64,000 bases of DNA from Macropodus opercularis (Eukaryota; Chordata; Actinopteri; Anabantiformes; Osphronemidae): positions 7,555,001 to 7,619,000 of the forward strand of contig CM061106.1 in the NCBI GenBank assembly GCA_030770545.1, given 5' to 3'. Each line of letters begins with the position of its first letter. Within the stretch, counting starts at the first letter, position 1. The notes under the pieces were generated by a model. That model was given only the letters and a program-made list of their open reading frames with translations. It did no database searches and was not told the origin of the DNA. The translations under genes and the position numbers were made by a program. Shown here one piece after another: positions 1 to 12,600 of the stretch.

Positions 1-134
1 ACACACTGTTTTGACTAAGTCTGTGGAACACGCAGACAGAAGCGCTCGACGCTGCTGAGGCTTGCTGGACACTAATACTCTTAAGAGAGGCATATTCTTT
101 TTCAATCTATCTGACATGGTTTGTCTTCGTAGCT

Positions 135-806
135 CTAGTTCCGCGCAGGAAGATAGACGCAGGTTCTTTCGTCCGGTAACAGATTCGTTCTTAGTCTCAG
201 ATGTTCTGGACACTTGGGCGTCAGGACAGCTAATAAGTAGCCGTGTGGTTTTCTCGTTGCATCATCATAACTGTCCATAAAATAGGCTTTCTGTCTAGGA
301 AATATTTGCTGAGCCAATATGGACGTTTGTAACTTGTCACGTGGATTTTTAAATAAGATGAGATGTGTGCTGTTCAAATTCAAAGTTCGGCTATACTTGC
401 CCTTATGAAAAATATTTTGAGTCAGGAACATAACAGACAGATATTTTTATGATGTCTGTATTGCGTGAAGATTTTTTACAACCTCGGGACTTTCCAGGGC
501 TTCGAGTAAGACGTCGTTTAGAACGATGAGGTGCTTCTGGCCTCTGGGAAACAAACTTTCATCATCAAAATAATTGGGTAGAACTTCCACGAATCTGATT
601 TGTTTATTATTCTTTTGCATTTCATCATACATGGGCTGGAATGAACTATAAATCCATACAATATTATCAGGCACACAATTCATGACACTTTTACAATTTT
701 CCAAGACATTTTTTACAAAATAAGTTTTCCCCAATCCGCTGGGACCCACAACAAGACATGAAAATGGCACGTTTAGACCCGGGTTAAACTCAATCTCCAT
801 TTTCAA
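135..806 (-). pseudogene. A32-like packaging ATPase, broken by one in-frame stop
   Basis: The minus strand encodes a P-loop ATPase of the FtsK-HerA/A32-like type that Polintons, adintoviruses and large DNA viruses use to package DNA. The ATG is at 800. A Walker A motif GPSGLGKT lies about 20 residues in, and a hydrophobic Walker B-like stretch HLIVLNDV follows with Asn where Asp is usual. At about 437-441 a TAA interrupts the frame; the same frame then continues to 135 with a typical C-terminal part (TQNIFHKGKYSR, LFKNPRD, YGYLL-like HGYLLA). The two halves therefore belong to one gene with one nonsense mutation. The start lies 2 bp beyond the stop of the preceding ORF, a compact virus-like arrangement. 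Family assignment rests on motif recognition. Polinton/adintovirus origin is likely, but no integrase, polymerase or capsid gene is in view. Confidence 0.6.
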
Positions 807-1062
807 TAACCAAACGGTAAACTTTTACCACCCAGTAGCAGACTCCTCTTGTCAAACACCACACGGAACCTTTTCACACTAGAGACGTTTTTTCAACAAA
901 CCCCTTTCTGTTGCGTGTTATGTTATATTGAGGAGCCCTCAGAACGCGTTCTTCCGCCTGAGGATTTTCAATATAATTCTCAACTAAATCACGGATTGAA
1001 TCAAAGTTGACGGTCTTACACGCTTCATAAGTCTGGGTGATACCTTTTACTTTGAGCTCCAC
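803..1062 (-). pseudogene. Small ORF upstream of the ATPase, frameshifted
   Basis: The frame opens near 1062 (GTG; no ATG in frame) and reads about 62 residues (VKGITQTYEA ... RNRKGFVEKTS) to a TGA near 873. A one-base frame change just before that stop opens a further stretch (KRFRVVFDKRSLLLGGKS ending LPFGY) that stops at 803. That is directly before the ATPase ATG on the same strand, so the two pieces look like one small gene with a frameshift. I do not recognise the family. Tight coupling to the packaging ATPase suggests another virus-like or Polinton-like gene. Confidence 0.4.
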
Positions 1063-1179
1063 TTTGCCCCCTCATGTCTGATCTACTGTTCAGAAAAAGT
1101 TACAAGTTATTTATTATACTCTTACAAAGTTGTTGCTGCATTTTATGGAAATAAGATGTAACATTACTTACTACTCTCG

Positions 1180-1560
1180 TGCTCTGCCGCTTTTTGCGAT
1201 TCAGGCTCTACACAAGGACACATGTTTTGTCTTTAAAACATTTGTCTTGAATCTGTAAGACAGACCTATAAAGCAAAAATAATACTTCAGAATTAATTTA
1301 CTATATTATTAATTTACATTTTACGATAAAAACATGTAAATTATAGAAACTTACTCGTCTTACGGTTGCAACCACGGGATCCTTTCTCATAAATGTCCAA
1401 AGTTCTCGCAGATATAAATTAAAATGAGAAATACGTTTCTTAAAATCTACAACAGCTTTTCCAATAGTTACCTGATTCCATATTTTCAAGAGGCAGCGGG
1501 TCTTTGAAGATGCGGTCAATCGAGTCTCCAGTAGCTGAGATGAGTTACACTAAATGAGCT
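1180..1560 (-). other. Possible upstream exons of the ATPase cassette
   Basis: On the minus strand, short open stretches are bounded by splice-like sites. One (SIDRIFKDPLPLENMES, near 1535-1470) ends at CAG/GTAACT, one ends at GTAAGT near 1352, and one ending at GTAAGT near 1172 follows a TTACAG acceptor near 1255. None gives a long frame. They could be exons of the same mobile or viral gene set, or chance. No function can be assigned. Confidence 0.2.
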
Positions 1561-1870
1561 CTCCTTATTTATAGGGTTTAGACTAAGACGATTCTGCATC
1601 TGGTTATACAAATAGCCTCAGGATATGAGACACATAGGCGCCGTCTTCAACAGATGTTAATGCAGACTCAACAAACTTACCTCTAGAAGACGTTTTTTTT
1701 TTTCTAAAACAGTAGCACAGTCAGCACGTCTCCGGGTCTTTTGATAAACACACCCGACCATCTGTTGCTCTTTGCATACGTTTAGAAAACTGTTACCATT
1801 TACAAAACTACTACACTAACATTATTTGGTGAAATACTGTTTATCACATACACACACACAATGTTGCTTT

Positions 1871-2399
1871 CATGACTTTAATAAGATTTCCATTCACAAT
1901 TTTTTAGCTCTGAGTACATTATACACTTCGTCATTTGAAACATTTTTTTCTCTGGCTAAAATGTGTTTTCTGGCAAATGTTTTCCACCGATAGATGTATG
2001 AGTTCTTTTATTTTTTATCATTGGGTTTAAGGATTTAGATGCTGCAGCTTAGAAAAAGTAATGCTCGATCCATATTTTAATTCTGAACACATTATTGACT
2101 AAAGATCGTTCTTTTCATGACTTTAATAAGATTTCCATTCACTATTTTTTTAGCTCTGGTTACATTATACACTTCGTCGTCTCAAACAATTCTTTCTCCG
2201 GTTAAAATGCTTTTCTATTTTGTTTTGTTTTCCACCGATAGTTGTGTCCGGTTTTGTTTTGTTTTTTCCACCGACAGATGTATGAGTTCTTTTATTTTTT
2301 ATTATTGGGTTTAAGGATTTAGATGCTGCAGCTTAGAAAAAGTAATGCTCGATCCTTATTTCAATTCTGAACACATTATTGACTAAAGATCATTCTTTT
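1871..2399. repeat. Tandem duplication, about 245 bp, two copies
   Basis: The segment starting catgactttaataag at 1871 recurs at 2116. Both copies end with the same block (gatgctgcagcttagaaa ... attgactaaagatc). The second copy is longer because of a small internal duplication around ttttccaccga. Divergence is a few percent. No coding potential is seen. Confidence 0.75.
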
Positions 2400-2929
2400 C
2401 TTTTTGCGAAACATTGAAGTTTTAAGCGTCTGTCTAAAAGACGTTTTTTCTCAGCCGGTGTTGACCATAGTCACCTGTCAACCTACCCCCTAGAGACCCC
2501 GCCCCATCCGGAACGATCGGTATGCGACGGACGCAGTAGGAGACGCTCCTCAGAAAATGCCAGATTTTTACTTCATAAAAGGTAAACGCTTAGTTTCACA
2601 CTATGTCTCAGTTTAATTTAACTTCGAGTTTGTTTTAAGTTCTGTTTTGTTTCTCTTGAGAATTGTAGCACGTAGGACACACGCAATGTTTTGCTGTATG
2701 TGAGGTTTTTAAATTTTAGTTGTTTAAGGTAGAAAACTGTTACTATTTACAAAACTAGTAAGTCAACATTATTTTATTTTCTACCTCTGCACATATTCTT
2801 CTTCACTAAAGAACTTTCTTTTCTTTTCTTTTTCAACGTCATTCCCTGTTTGCTGTCTAGAAGCGCAGGCTTTTTACCAAACACTTGTTACAGACAGTCT
2901 CCTCACACCAACCACCCCCTCTGTCACGA

Positions 2930-2931
<2 letters not shown>

Positions 2932-2965
<34 letters not shown>
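2932..2965. repeat. (CA)n microsatellite
   Basis: About 17 uninterrupted CA dinucleotides. The Cys-Val-rich and His-Thr-rich ORFs crossing it are artefacts of the repeat. Confidence 0.95.
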
Positions 2966-2969
<4 letters not shown>

Positions 2970-3498
2970 CTGCAACCCCATCGATGGTACAGCAGCACCT
3001 GCACCATAAACCCTGAAGTGCATAAAACAGCCAATAATTCTCTGAAACACCATTCTAATATCATAGTAATAAAAACTCCTATTACACAATAAATGAACCC
3101 CCCTTTTCTGATTTTTTTTAATTATTAATAATTTCATAAATATCATATCATATTAGGGGCGTGTTTAGGGAGGGGCTTAGATAAGGATCGACCAATCAGA
3201 AGCCGTTACCTTTCACCTAGAACTGTCAGAATTAATTTGATGAAAGGGTGTCCTTATATCTCTCTATCATCTACGATGAGATGGCTCCAGAATTATTGGA
3301 CTAGCAGTCAGAGCCCTCTCCATCCTCCACCTTTGACCCCAGGGACTCACTCACGGCCTGGACGCCCCCTCACACCCCCACCCCTTTACCCCAACCACCA
3401 CCCAAGCTCAGCTACCAGCCTCCACACTAGAACCCTCTTGAACCCCTTGGACACTTCTTAATCGGATTTAGACAAGAGTAAGTGACAGGATTCGTAAA

Positions 3499-3999
3499 GT
3501 GAGGACCATGGCAGATGGTTGCAGTACAACCAAAATGGTGCGGTGCAAGGTAGACAGCTATGACTGCAGACGTTGGCAGCCAAAATGTCTCCCAGAAGGA
3601 GAAACAGTTGGTTCTTTAGAAAACAGGAGACAGACCATGGCAGCCACATTTCATTCTGCTGGTGCCAGAGCTGCAGACATGCCAGACATGAAACTGACAT
3701 ACATTTATCAACGAAACCTGATGAACGCTTGCCCTCCTGCAGCATCTCTGACAATGAAAATCAGTGGACTTTTCTCTTTTCAAAAAGATGACTCTGTGCA
3801 CATTTCAAAACTCTCATGGGCATTGATATCCGTGATCGACTTGGAGACTCTTCAGAGCTTCAGACTAAGGGGAAAGGATCTTCTGAAAGACACTGAGTAC
3901 ATCATTACAGCAACGCAGCACAACCAGATCGGCATAGCAGCAGTGCTCCTTATAATGAAGAACTTCCTTGAGAAAGAGGACTCCATCTCATTTTGGTAG
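3499..3999 (+). CDS. Unrecognised 166-residue ORF
   Basis: This is the longest ORF in the left gene-poor region: ATG at 3499, TAG at 3997-3999. The protein is moderately basic, has several cysteines at its N-terminus (CKVDSYDCRRWQPKC) and an Ile/Leu-rich C-terminus. I see no domain, signal peptide or membrane segment. The frame is uninterrupted for 500 bp in a region where other frames are short. It could be the last exon of a transposon-derived gene, or chance. There is no polyadenylation signal directly after it. Confidence 0.22.
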   Translation: MRTMADGCSTTKMVRCKVDSYDCRRWQPKCLPEGETVGSLENRRQTMAATFHSAGARAADMPDMKLTYIYQRNLMNACPPAASLTMKISGLFSFQKDDSVHISKLSWALISVIDLETLQSFRLRGKDLLKDTEYIITATQHNQIGIAAVLLIMKNFLEKEDSISFW

Positions 4000-6145
4000 A
4001 TATGAGTACACAAATCACTTCATAAATTAGAATAACTAAATTAAATACATTATATACAATATATAACCCCAGGCTTTTTTTGTTTGTTTTACCGACTTTT
4101 CACCAAAGATGTCCATTCAGCAAGAAATGACCTTGCCAGTCACACCCAGACTGATTATGCTTGGTAAGACATAGACTCACCAGCCACTTGGGTATAACTG
4201 TATTATACTTTTTCAAGGTTGAGGTCATAGTGCTGCACTCCAGTACAACTCCACCACCCACTGTGACCTCAGTAATATAGTAGAACTTTAACACTGAGAA
4301 CTTACGGCAGAGCTGCTATGGATGTTATGAGATGGATCACAGTAGATTGTACAGGTAGCACTTCAGTAAAGCATGTGGACCCAGAGAATGTTTGACACTA
4401 CAGGTAGGCTTTGAAATGTAATAAGATTGGTGTAGATGAGTCCTGAGGGAGTCAGCAGGGTTAAATGGTGTTGGCTGTGTGTTGTGGTTTAAAACTAAAT
4501 TGCACGTGAGCAACCGTAGTGGAAGAACATAGCAAGAGGCAGAAGTCAGTAACAGACACAACTCAGCAACAGACATGTTATTAGTTGCAGGGAATCCTCG
4601 GGTCACTGGACGTAGGCAGAGACAAAAAACAAGCCAAGAGTGAGATCAAACAGTAAACCAGAGGTAAAATCCTAAGAGAGGAACCTAATACTTTTGGAAA
4701 CTGTTAGTGTGTAGCATGTCTTCAATCTGCATTTTTCAGGAGACGCGTTTCTTACTGCAACTAAGTGGATGGTTGGTGTTGAAGGAGTAGTTGAGCTTTG
4801 CAGATGCCTTGGCTGTGTTCTTTGGATGCTTTTATGTTTTTTTTTTTTTCATGGACTACCAGGAAACTGCATGTGCAACACTCAAACTTATACAGTACAG
4901 TGATAAGGACTATTTTTTCTTCATTGTTGCTATTTTTACAGAATGAAAAACACATTTATTCAGTTGCTTCAAACTATACTGTAACTACTTATGAATTTAA
5001 ATCTTCAAAAATCTAAACTATCACCATTAATACATCTGCCAATTTTGCCAATGAGATCACCTGATCACATGAAACTCGGTTTACCTCTATTAAACTGGGG
5101 CATCAGCAGTGTTTGTGGTGAAATTACTATTTAAAGCCAATGTTACAGTAGATGCACTTCACCCATTTATCCTCAGCTACTAAACTTTAGTCACATGGTA
5201 CCATGGTTTGGTGATAGAGGCTGGTGCTGTGTATCTACTGTAACACTTGTCTCTGAACAATATTTACTAAATAAATATCTAAATGAACAATTTTTGTAAT
5301 GGGATTACAGTAATAAACAGTTAACCCAGTTACTTACAGTTACAATTACTGTAAATATAAAATACAGTTATGGTCACTGTGCTTTTCTCAGTGAATTACT
5401 GTAAATGTCTAACAGTGCAGCTTCACACCATCACTACAGGAAACAAACTGCAGCTTTCAGTTCAAAGCCGCTTCCTCTTTGCCTCTTTGATTTGAACTGC
5501 TCAGCGACGCTTCCGCTTCAAAAGGCAGATGCTGCGTCGAGGAGCATCTGCAGCTGGACGAGCTGCTTCTGATGTTGCGGATCCTCAGGTCAGTTCACTG
5601 TTTCACACTCACTCAGTTCTGAGAGCCAGGAACCAGACGCTGATAAACCCTCGTCCGTCTTCCGTGAGCGAGGCTCTGACACCGTGGACGTGGGGAACCA
5701 GGGTCTGAGTGAAGCCTGAGTTTCCAGCTGCTTCCTCTCTTGTTTCCAGTTCATCTCGGACTGTGAGGTTGTTCAGCTCACTCCGTGTTTTCACTTCTTT
5801 CCTAAGGTAGAACAGGAGTCAGAGCGAGTTCCGTCCGCGGGAGCGCGCATCGCCTCCAGACTAGAACAGTGCCCGCGACTACATTTGCTTATTTCTCTCA
5901 AACTGCCACAACTGGTAAATAGTTAGAAAATGTTTGTTCCTGAACATATTTACTCCACATTTTCTGTCTGCTTGAAATGACACCAGTGAAAGAGAAAGAA
6001 GGAAGTAAACTGTTTAATGGTCACAACTGTTGGTAATTAATATCCTGACGTCACATATTTATTATTTTCATGTAGTATACATGTATAGATGCAATCAGTT
6101 AAAGTCAAATATTGCTTTGTTTTGTTCATGGAGAGAGATAACTAT
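4000..6145. other. No recognisable gene; possible 5' UTR exon near 5480-5590
   Basis: Mostly AT-rich sequence without supported ORFs. A GC-richer island at about 5460-5870 ends one block with GATCCTCAG/GTCAGT, a plausible splice donor, and contains an 8-bp inverted repeat (cagatgct/agcatctg). It could be the untranslated first exon of the NLR gene that starts at 9353, but nothing in the sequence proves the link. Confidence 0.25.
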
Positions 6146-6250
6146 AAGCGAAATTCCAGAAAAGTTGGGACGTTTTTTAAATTTGAATAAGATGAAAACA
6201 CCTTCAAATGACACAAGTCAATATTTTATTCACAATAGAACATAACAAAT
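6146..6250 (+). mobile_element. Fragment of a common teleost interspersed repeat
   Basis: Contains the block ttccagaaaagttgggac followed by AT-rich sequence and atattttattcacaatag. I recognise this combination from a widespread non-autonomous fish repeat. No terminal repeats or target duplication could be defined, so the family is left open. Confidence 0.4.
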
Positions 6251-8933
6251 ACTTTTTCCATTTAATTAACTCATATCATTTGGGAGAACAGGATCTCCAG
6301 TCTGCGAAAGAGTGTGTACAAAGATATAGATGACATATTCCTCAACGTCTTTTTTTAATTTCACTCTCACTTTCACAAGTAAACTACAGACAAAAAGGCC
6401 CTAAACATAGCGAGGACCTGGGCCCTTGAATGAAGGGCTATAAATAATATTAAACCAGCTGAATTCATTGTTTCTCTCATTCAAATCCAAATAGTAATAT
6501 TCCTCATATTTCTGTCATGCATAACATAACGTACAAAGGCCCAAATGAAGAACCGTCCGGTTGAAGTGTGTGTATTAAGTGTATTAAGCCCTCTGTGTCA
6601 AACTAATGATCTAAAACATAGTTTTGATTTATTGGTCAGTATCACATGTAACTGCATCTCATTCTATCCGTGAATGATCCGTAATTTTCACTTTCGTTTC
6701 CCTCGGTGGGTCTAAAAGGCTTTTCTGCGCTCCTGGTATAATCACCTACAAATCTTAACATCGTCATATGAATGGTTGTATATACAGTCTGATATAGTTG
6801 CAATGTTCATTTGATATTATTTCATCCATACTGATGGTTGTTAAAGCTTCTCACCAGTAGGCTGAGATACGAGTAATAAAATTATTAAAATACATGCATG
6901 AGCAGAAATTAGGCCTCGACTGTTAGAATAGCTCCACACCAACCACATCTAAACCACATTTAACATAGATGTCAATACCTCACCTCATTCTCTATTTCTT
7001 TCTGAGGGGCCATGTAAAAAATATCCTCATAGAATATTTTGTGCAGTTCAACTTTTGAGAGAAGCCCATATTTCTTTCCTGTCTCATGCATCTGTCACAC
7101 ATGTAGTGTAAAATGAGTTTAACTTTGTCGTCTGTGGCTTTGATAACACTATGTTCTTGATGATCAAGGTTAGGATCCCTTTTCTCTGCTGCTTTCTTAC
7201 ATTTACTCTCCAAGCGTTTATCAATCTGGGGCAGTGGTGGCCTCTTTTCTTTAGGCTGGATTGTGTTCTGCTGTTAGCGATGGCAGCCCAGAGAACTTCA
7301 TCCAGCTTCAGTCCTCAGTTACCGCTTCCACAGACAAGTTGTCCACCTATAAAATAGTTTAAAATCATACCAAACACTTTTATGTTTTTTATTTTAAAGA
7401 ATTAACTGCATCTTACCTTGTACTTTTGAGAGGGGAACCTTGCTTCTAGGCCAAACATTAAAAACATGTTGGCATTTACTTCTTAGTCCAAACATGATGA
7501 TGTTTGTTCGGCATCCAGATGTTTCCTACTCTTCTGTTTTCATTCACTAGTTTAGACAGAACTCTTGAAGTGGAATTAAAGTGTATTCAATATAATGTCA
7601 CATTTGTGTCTAAAGATTTTCTTTTGCATGTGATTATTAATTTATCCCACAACAATTTTATTAGCTTACAATTTAAGAAATAAACATTACACTGTTACAA
7701 TTTCGCATTACTGCTAGGACCAAGACTAACTGCCAGACCGACAGCATACAGCGTAATTGCCTGCAGGGATTCATTTATGCCACAAGATGGCGGCAAAGAC
7801 ACTGCATCCTTACTGGGGTTTCTAACTAGGAGGCTACTTTTCAGTGCAGCCATATTCTTGGGATGTCTGGTGTGAATCGCTCTCTTGAGGTCAAGCCACA
7901 GCATCTCAGTTGGTTGAGGTCAGCACTTCTGCCGCTTTATGCACAAATCCAAACAAGTGTTAAACTAACAAGGATGACAGAGTTCTACAAACTTACTAGT
8001 CAATTTTAGAAGTACAAGCTAAACGTAACAGATATTAGCAGACCTGCAAAGACTTGATGTAGAGACACATAAGTGATTACTGACCAGGAATTTAACTGAA
8101 TATGATGACACAGACTTTAAATGCAACACTAATAATTGTACTGCGATTAAACATCAAACAACTGCAGTTGTTCATCAAAGATTACCCCAAACTGTTCAAT
8201 ATAGAAGGGAAATTTAATTTTTACAGTATTGTACGGGGAAGATATTAGAAGAAAGATGGTGCCCCTACTGGTAAACTGACAATGTTTATACATTGGAGAC
8301 AATTTCTTACTTTCCCATACAGAGGAAAATCATAATTTAAGTGCAATACTAAACATCAACCTTTTGCCTTTTCACCCGTTTTTCTAGTTTAAACTTACTG
8401 TCTAGTAATTGCATACCATACATACAGGAACAACAAGAAACTGCCTGTTTTCGGCGGAATTGGTGGACTGGACAGGAAGCCAGCAGACGACACACGTCAC
8501 AATGTCCTGGCGTCTTGCAGATTCCAGCTGACACTTTATTAGACTTAACGTATCATTAAAAGCATCACCAGCGCTGCTCTACTCAGTGTTAGCAAGACAA
8601 TGACTAACTTTACTTTAATATTATATCGACAGAACTTACATCTTACTGGTCTCAGACAAGTAAAGAAAAGGGTAAATGGACTGAATGTTTATGCTGCAGA
8701 GCAGTGCAGGAAACGTAAAGTTGGTTTGTTTCATACAGTATATACATGTTATATACAAACCTAGGTCCAATATTGAACATGCGCCTTTGATGACCTGCTG
8801 TTTGACTGTTTTGAAATGAAATTGTTATTAAACTTAATATTATTATTGTTAATTGAAATTATTTCATAGAGGAAACAAAACTGCCAAGATGTCACATGAG
8901 AGCAGAGAGAGAGAGTAGCAAATCTGGACACAA
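6251..8933. other. No supported gene
   Basis: AT-rich intergenic DNA. ORFs up to about 70 residues occur on both strands, but none shows a domain, conserved motif or convincing splice context. Confidence 0.5.
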
Positions 8934-9158
8934 TGGTAAATGGTCTGCATTTGTGTAGCGCTTTTCTACCTATTGGTACCTATTGACACTGCGTCTCATT
9001 CACCCATTCGCGCACACAAACACACACACATTCACACACCGGTGGTAGAACTGCTATGCAGCTCAGGATGACACACCGGGGGCAACCGTAGGATCGAACC
9101 ACCGATCCTACGATTGGTGGGTGACAGCTCTGCCTCTGAGCCAATGCCAGCCCCCCTA
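8934..9158 (+). mobile_element. Teleost interspersed repeat (aaatggtctgca type)
   Basis: Runs from ggtaaatggtctgcatttg, through tagcgcttttctacc, cattcacccattcgc and gatcgaaccaccgatc, to gagccaatgccagccc. This order of blocks is typical of a short repeat found in many fish introns and UTRs. A (CA)-rich run lies in the middle. It sits about 190 bp upstream of the NLR pyrin exon. Confidence 0.5.
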
Positions 9159-9343
9159 CAATGGAGAATTGCTCATCTGTAGTTTGACTGAGATCTTTAT
9201 ATTCAGTGATTCTCACATCCTCTTAAACAGAATTTAGTCTAGAGTTTCAATTAAATATGTGGTTTGAAAGTTGCTGAGACTTGAATGATGAGTATTGATT
9301 CTTAATCTTCCTGCAGATTAACATTGTTTATGTTTTTGTCCAG

Positions 9344-9608
9344 GTTTTCACAATGACAGCTCACGACCTTCTGACGGTGCTGGAAGAATTGGTAGACAAT
9401 GACTTTGAGACGTTCAGATTTCATCTAAATCAGAGTGAAAGCCTCTCAGGCCACCAGACCATCCCAAGAGCATCACTGGACAAAGCAACAAGAACAAGCA
9501 CAGTGGAGCTGATGCTACAGACCTACACACATGATGCTGTGAAGGTGACCATCACCATCTTAGAGAAGATGAACAGGAAGGATCTGATGAAACATTTGGG
9601 AGCAGAAG
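9344..9608 (+). CDS. NLR exon: N-terminal pyrin domain
   Basis: A 3' splice site (tttttgtccag) precedes 9344; the ATG is at 9353 and the donor AAG/GTGAGA follows 9608. The 85 residues begin MTAHDLLTVLEELVDND and carry the pyrin pattern of amphipathic helices with conserved Leu and Phe (DFETFRFHL, LMLQTYTHDAV, ILEKMNRKDL). The exon ends in phase 1 and joins the linker exon through a GAT codon. The pyrin domain is the expected ASC-binding module. Confidence 0.85.
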
Positions 9609-12600
9609 GTGAGATACAGCAACACAACAGACATGAACGTCCCTCCAGTCTGAGACATGCATCATGTCATCAGTCAGAACTAGAAGCAGCTGCAGCACCT
9701 TTCAGCAGAGCTCAGTGCTACTGGACTATTTCACCACGTGAACAGAGTTAAAACACACAGAGTGGGTTGAAACACGTTGGTTCTGTTCTGAGAGTTGATC
9801 CTTTAAATGAAACAAAAATTAAGAGAATTTCACTGGAAATAGTGCAAAGAACAAATGTTCAAAGCAACAGATTTGGAGAAAACTTATGACATGAGCCACA
9901 TGTTGCTGAAGCCTAATGAAACCTCAGACAGATGATGAGGTCAGTGGTTCAAAGGGGTCGACGCTCACCAGTCAGTAATATTATGACAATGACTCCAGAG
10001 GGAAGTGTATAAATGAAAAAGCACAATGAAAACCTCCAGAGCTGCCTGGTGATCTGAACAGCATGAAAGAGAGAAAACTCACTGAACCAAACACTAACCA
10101 CAGAGAGAGAACAGACACTAATGAACTGACTGTAGCCTCCTGGAGGACGATGATGCTGTAGTTTCCTGTTCTGTTTAACTGCATTGACTCCAAGTATCTG
10201 AATCAAATGAAAGCTTTTATTTCATGTTGTTTCTCTGTCTGTAGATGTGGAGGATGCTGCAGACGGTGAACCTTCCTCTGACTCCTCTCAGATTTTGTCT
10301 CCTCCCAGTGACAGCACTCAGCACGAAGGTAAAGCTGCTGTCGTATCTGGTTCACATCTGATTAGATACGCTGAATCTCTGAAGATGGAATATTTACTTT
10401 TACACGTGGTAGACAGACGTCAAAGCAAAACAGAAAATCTACATGAAAAAACAATACAAACAGTGAGACTTAAACATAAAAGGTAAAAACGTTCTGTCAA
10501 TAATTTAATTAATTTTAAGATGAAAAGTAGGATCTTGTTAAATTATTAATACATTGCATTTCCAGCTTTTAGTCTAATTGTCTACAGGTCGTCACCATCA
10601 TCTCGTTCCTGCTACAGAGTAAAAGGTTTCATCATGTTGGATGGAAGTGACAGCAGGCTCTTGTGTCAGGCATCAGTCTCGTTTATGAGTAGGTTTAATG
10701 AAGCTACTTAGCTGGTTTCACGCCACACTGTACAGAACAGGCTTGTTACTAACAAATGACTGAGGCCAGTGAGGAGGAGGGAACTCTCATCTGCTGTGAC
10801 TGCTCCTCCACCGTTACAGGGTCGTTAGTGTGTCCTTCATGGGTCTTGGTCTTCTCTGGAACAGATGAAAGGGAAGCCTGGTAGATGGAGGCAGGTTGAG
10901 TCTGAGGCCTCCACCTCAGTCGAGGGAGGGGCTGTTTCTCTGTATGTGTGAAGTGTAACAGGGTTCATCTGTATAGATGAGTCCACTTGTTTTCTAAGTT
11001 TCTGTTATTGTGGAGTAATGGTTGTGGCTCAAGGCCTCCCCCTCTCTCTAGTAGATAAAAGCGACTGTCCAGCGTAAATTACTGCCAGTTGATGAGAGAC
11101 GCGCTGGAGGTGGGTGGTTAATACAGCATGTGTGCAGTGTTATGTGCAGGGGTTTATATGAGCTATGTGATTAATTAATCATCAGTGTGTAATGTTATGA
11201 GTAGTGACAATACATTAACTGCTGGAGCTATTACATAGTAATGGTGCACATGCTAAGCTAGCAGCTGATGTGCTAATATAACCTGTTTTATAGTGTATAG
11301 TGTTTCATACTGCAGTATGAGTGACCAGAACATTGTCATCCTGTCCAGACAAACGATGGCATGAAATTAGCCGAAGCCTCCTGTCCATCATTCAAGCTCA
11401 TAAAATAACACAACGCAGAACGACAGGCCATTGGAGCGGGTCGCTGAACTGACCGACTGGTGAATGGAGGCGAATTCGACTCAGTTACAGAAGCTTCTCT
11501 CTCTCCTCTTTCAAACCACTTGTCTTCTGTGTTGAAAATGTGAACGTATCCTCGAACCAGTGACCCTTTTAAATGACAGACACACTGATACTGGACCTGA
11601 CGTGGTGTTGCTTCTGTGGTGCTCCGTCCTCTTGTAGCTGCTTAGTTTATACCATGTACAGCTCTGAGCACTGTTCACTCTCTTTGTCCTCTTTCCGACC
11701 TCGGCTGTTGGCTGTGAACCACTGTGTGTCATTGGTAGAACTTAAAGCTGGAGTTGGGCAGAAACCATGAACTCCATCAAGTACAAGATGTGGCCAGAAC
11801 CCAACAGCAAAATAAAACAGGAAGACAACAAAAAACTACCAACTGTCACGGTTACAACCAGGATGTCGTGTGGTGGGATGGAACAGGCTGAATCGACACT
11901 GAAGTTGAGTTGGAACAAGTTTATTGTGGGAACGGGGCCCAAGCAGGGTAGAAAAAGTCACAACTGAGGAAAACTAAGGGTGAGCCGAACCGGCTGGTAA
12001 GTTGCCGGGAAAACAGGCAACAGTTCCGGAGATGGTGTGTGAAAGTGCTCGTAGTCGGTCTCCGCTTCGTCCCTCGCTCAGCCAGAAGTGGCGTGGCCAC
12101 CGGAGCTCAGAGACAGCGGCGTGTGGGCGTCTGAACAGGAACGTTGCGCACATGGAGAGAGACAGAACACTCACGGTTTGTCGTGGTTCAGAAAGCGAGC
12201 GAGTTCAGGTTCTGGCGTCTAGGTACGACGATCGAGGTCGGGAACAGGCAGAGTTCAGGGTCTCGAGTCCGGGAGTGACATTTGACGATCTGACAGGGAG
12301 TGAACTGAGCAGAGAGCTTATGAAGGTAGGTGAACAGGTGAATGTAATCAGGCAGGTGCAGGTAATCAGACAGATGTGTGCTAATGACCGGGGTGTGGTG
12401 AACATCTCCACTGGGTGGAGTCTCACCAAGTGAGGAACTGATCGGCAGTCTTGCCGATCGTGACACCAACCCCAAACCCCCAAATAAGATGAGAGGCTTT
12501 ATTAATCCCACATGGAGGAAATTCCCTAGTTCAGCAGCAGAAGAAAAACTCTGTGTGTCCGTGTGTGTATGTGTGTGTGTGTGTGAGACATGAAGATGTA

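Larger units (their letters stand above)
1561..3498. other. Gene-poor stretch with simple repeats
   Basis: Apart from the 245-bp tandem duplication and a (CA)n run, this AT-rich stretch shows only short ORFs without recognisable domains. Nothing else can be supported. Confidence 0.5.

Noticed and set aside
135..431. Separate minus-strand gene of 98 residues
   Set aside because: It continues the frame of the ATPase at 447-806 after a single TAA, so it is the second half of one broken gene.
12002..12433. 143-residue plus-strand ORF (and a 146-residue ORF opposite)
   Set aside because: Both lie in the solo-LTR-like element or overlap its edge, have no domain, and overlap each other on opposite strands.
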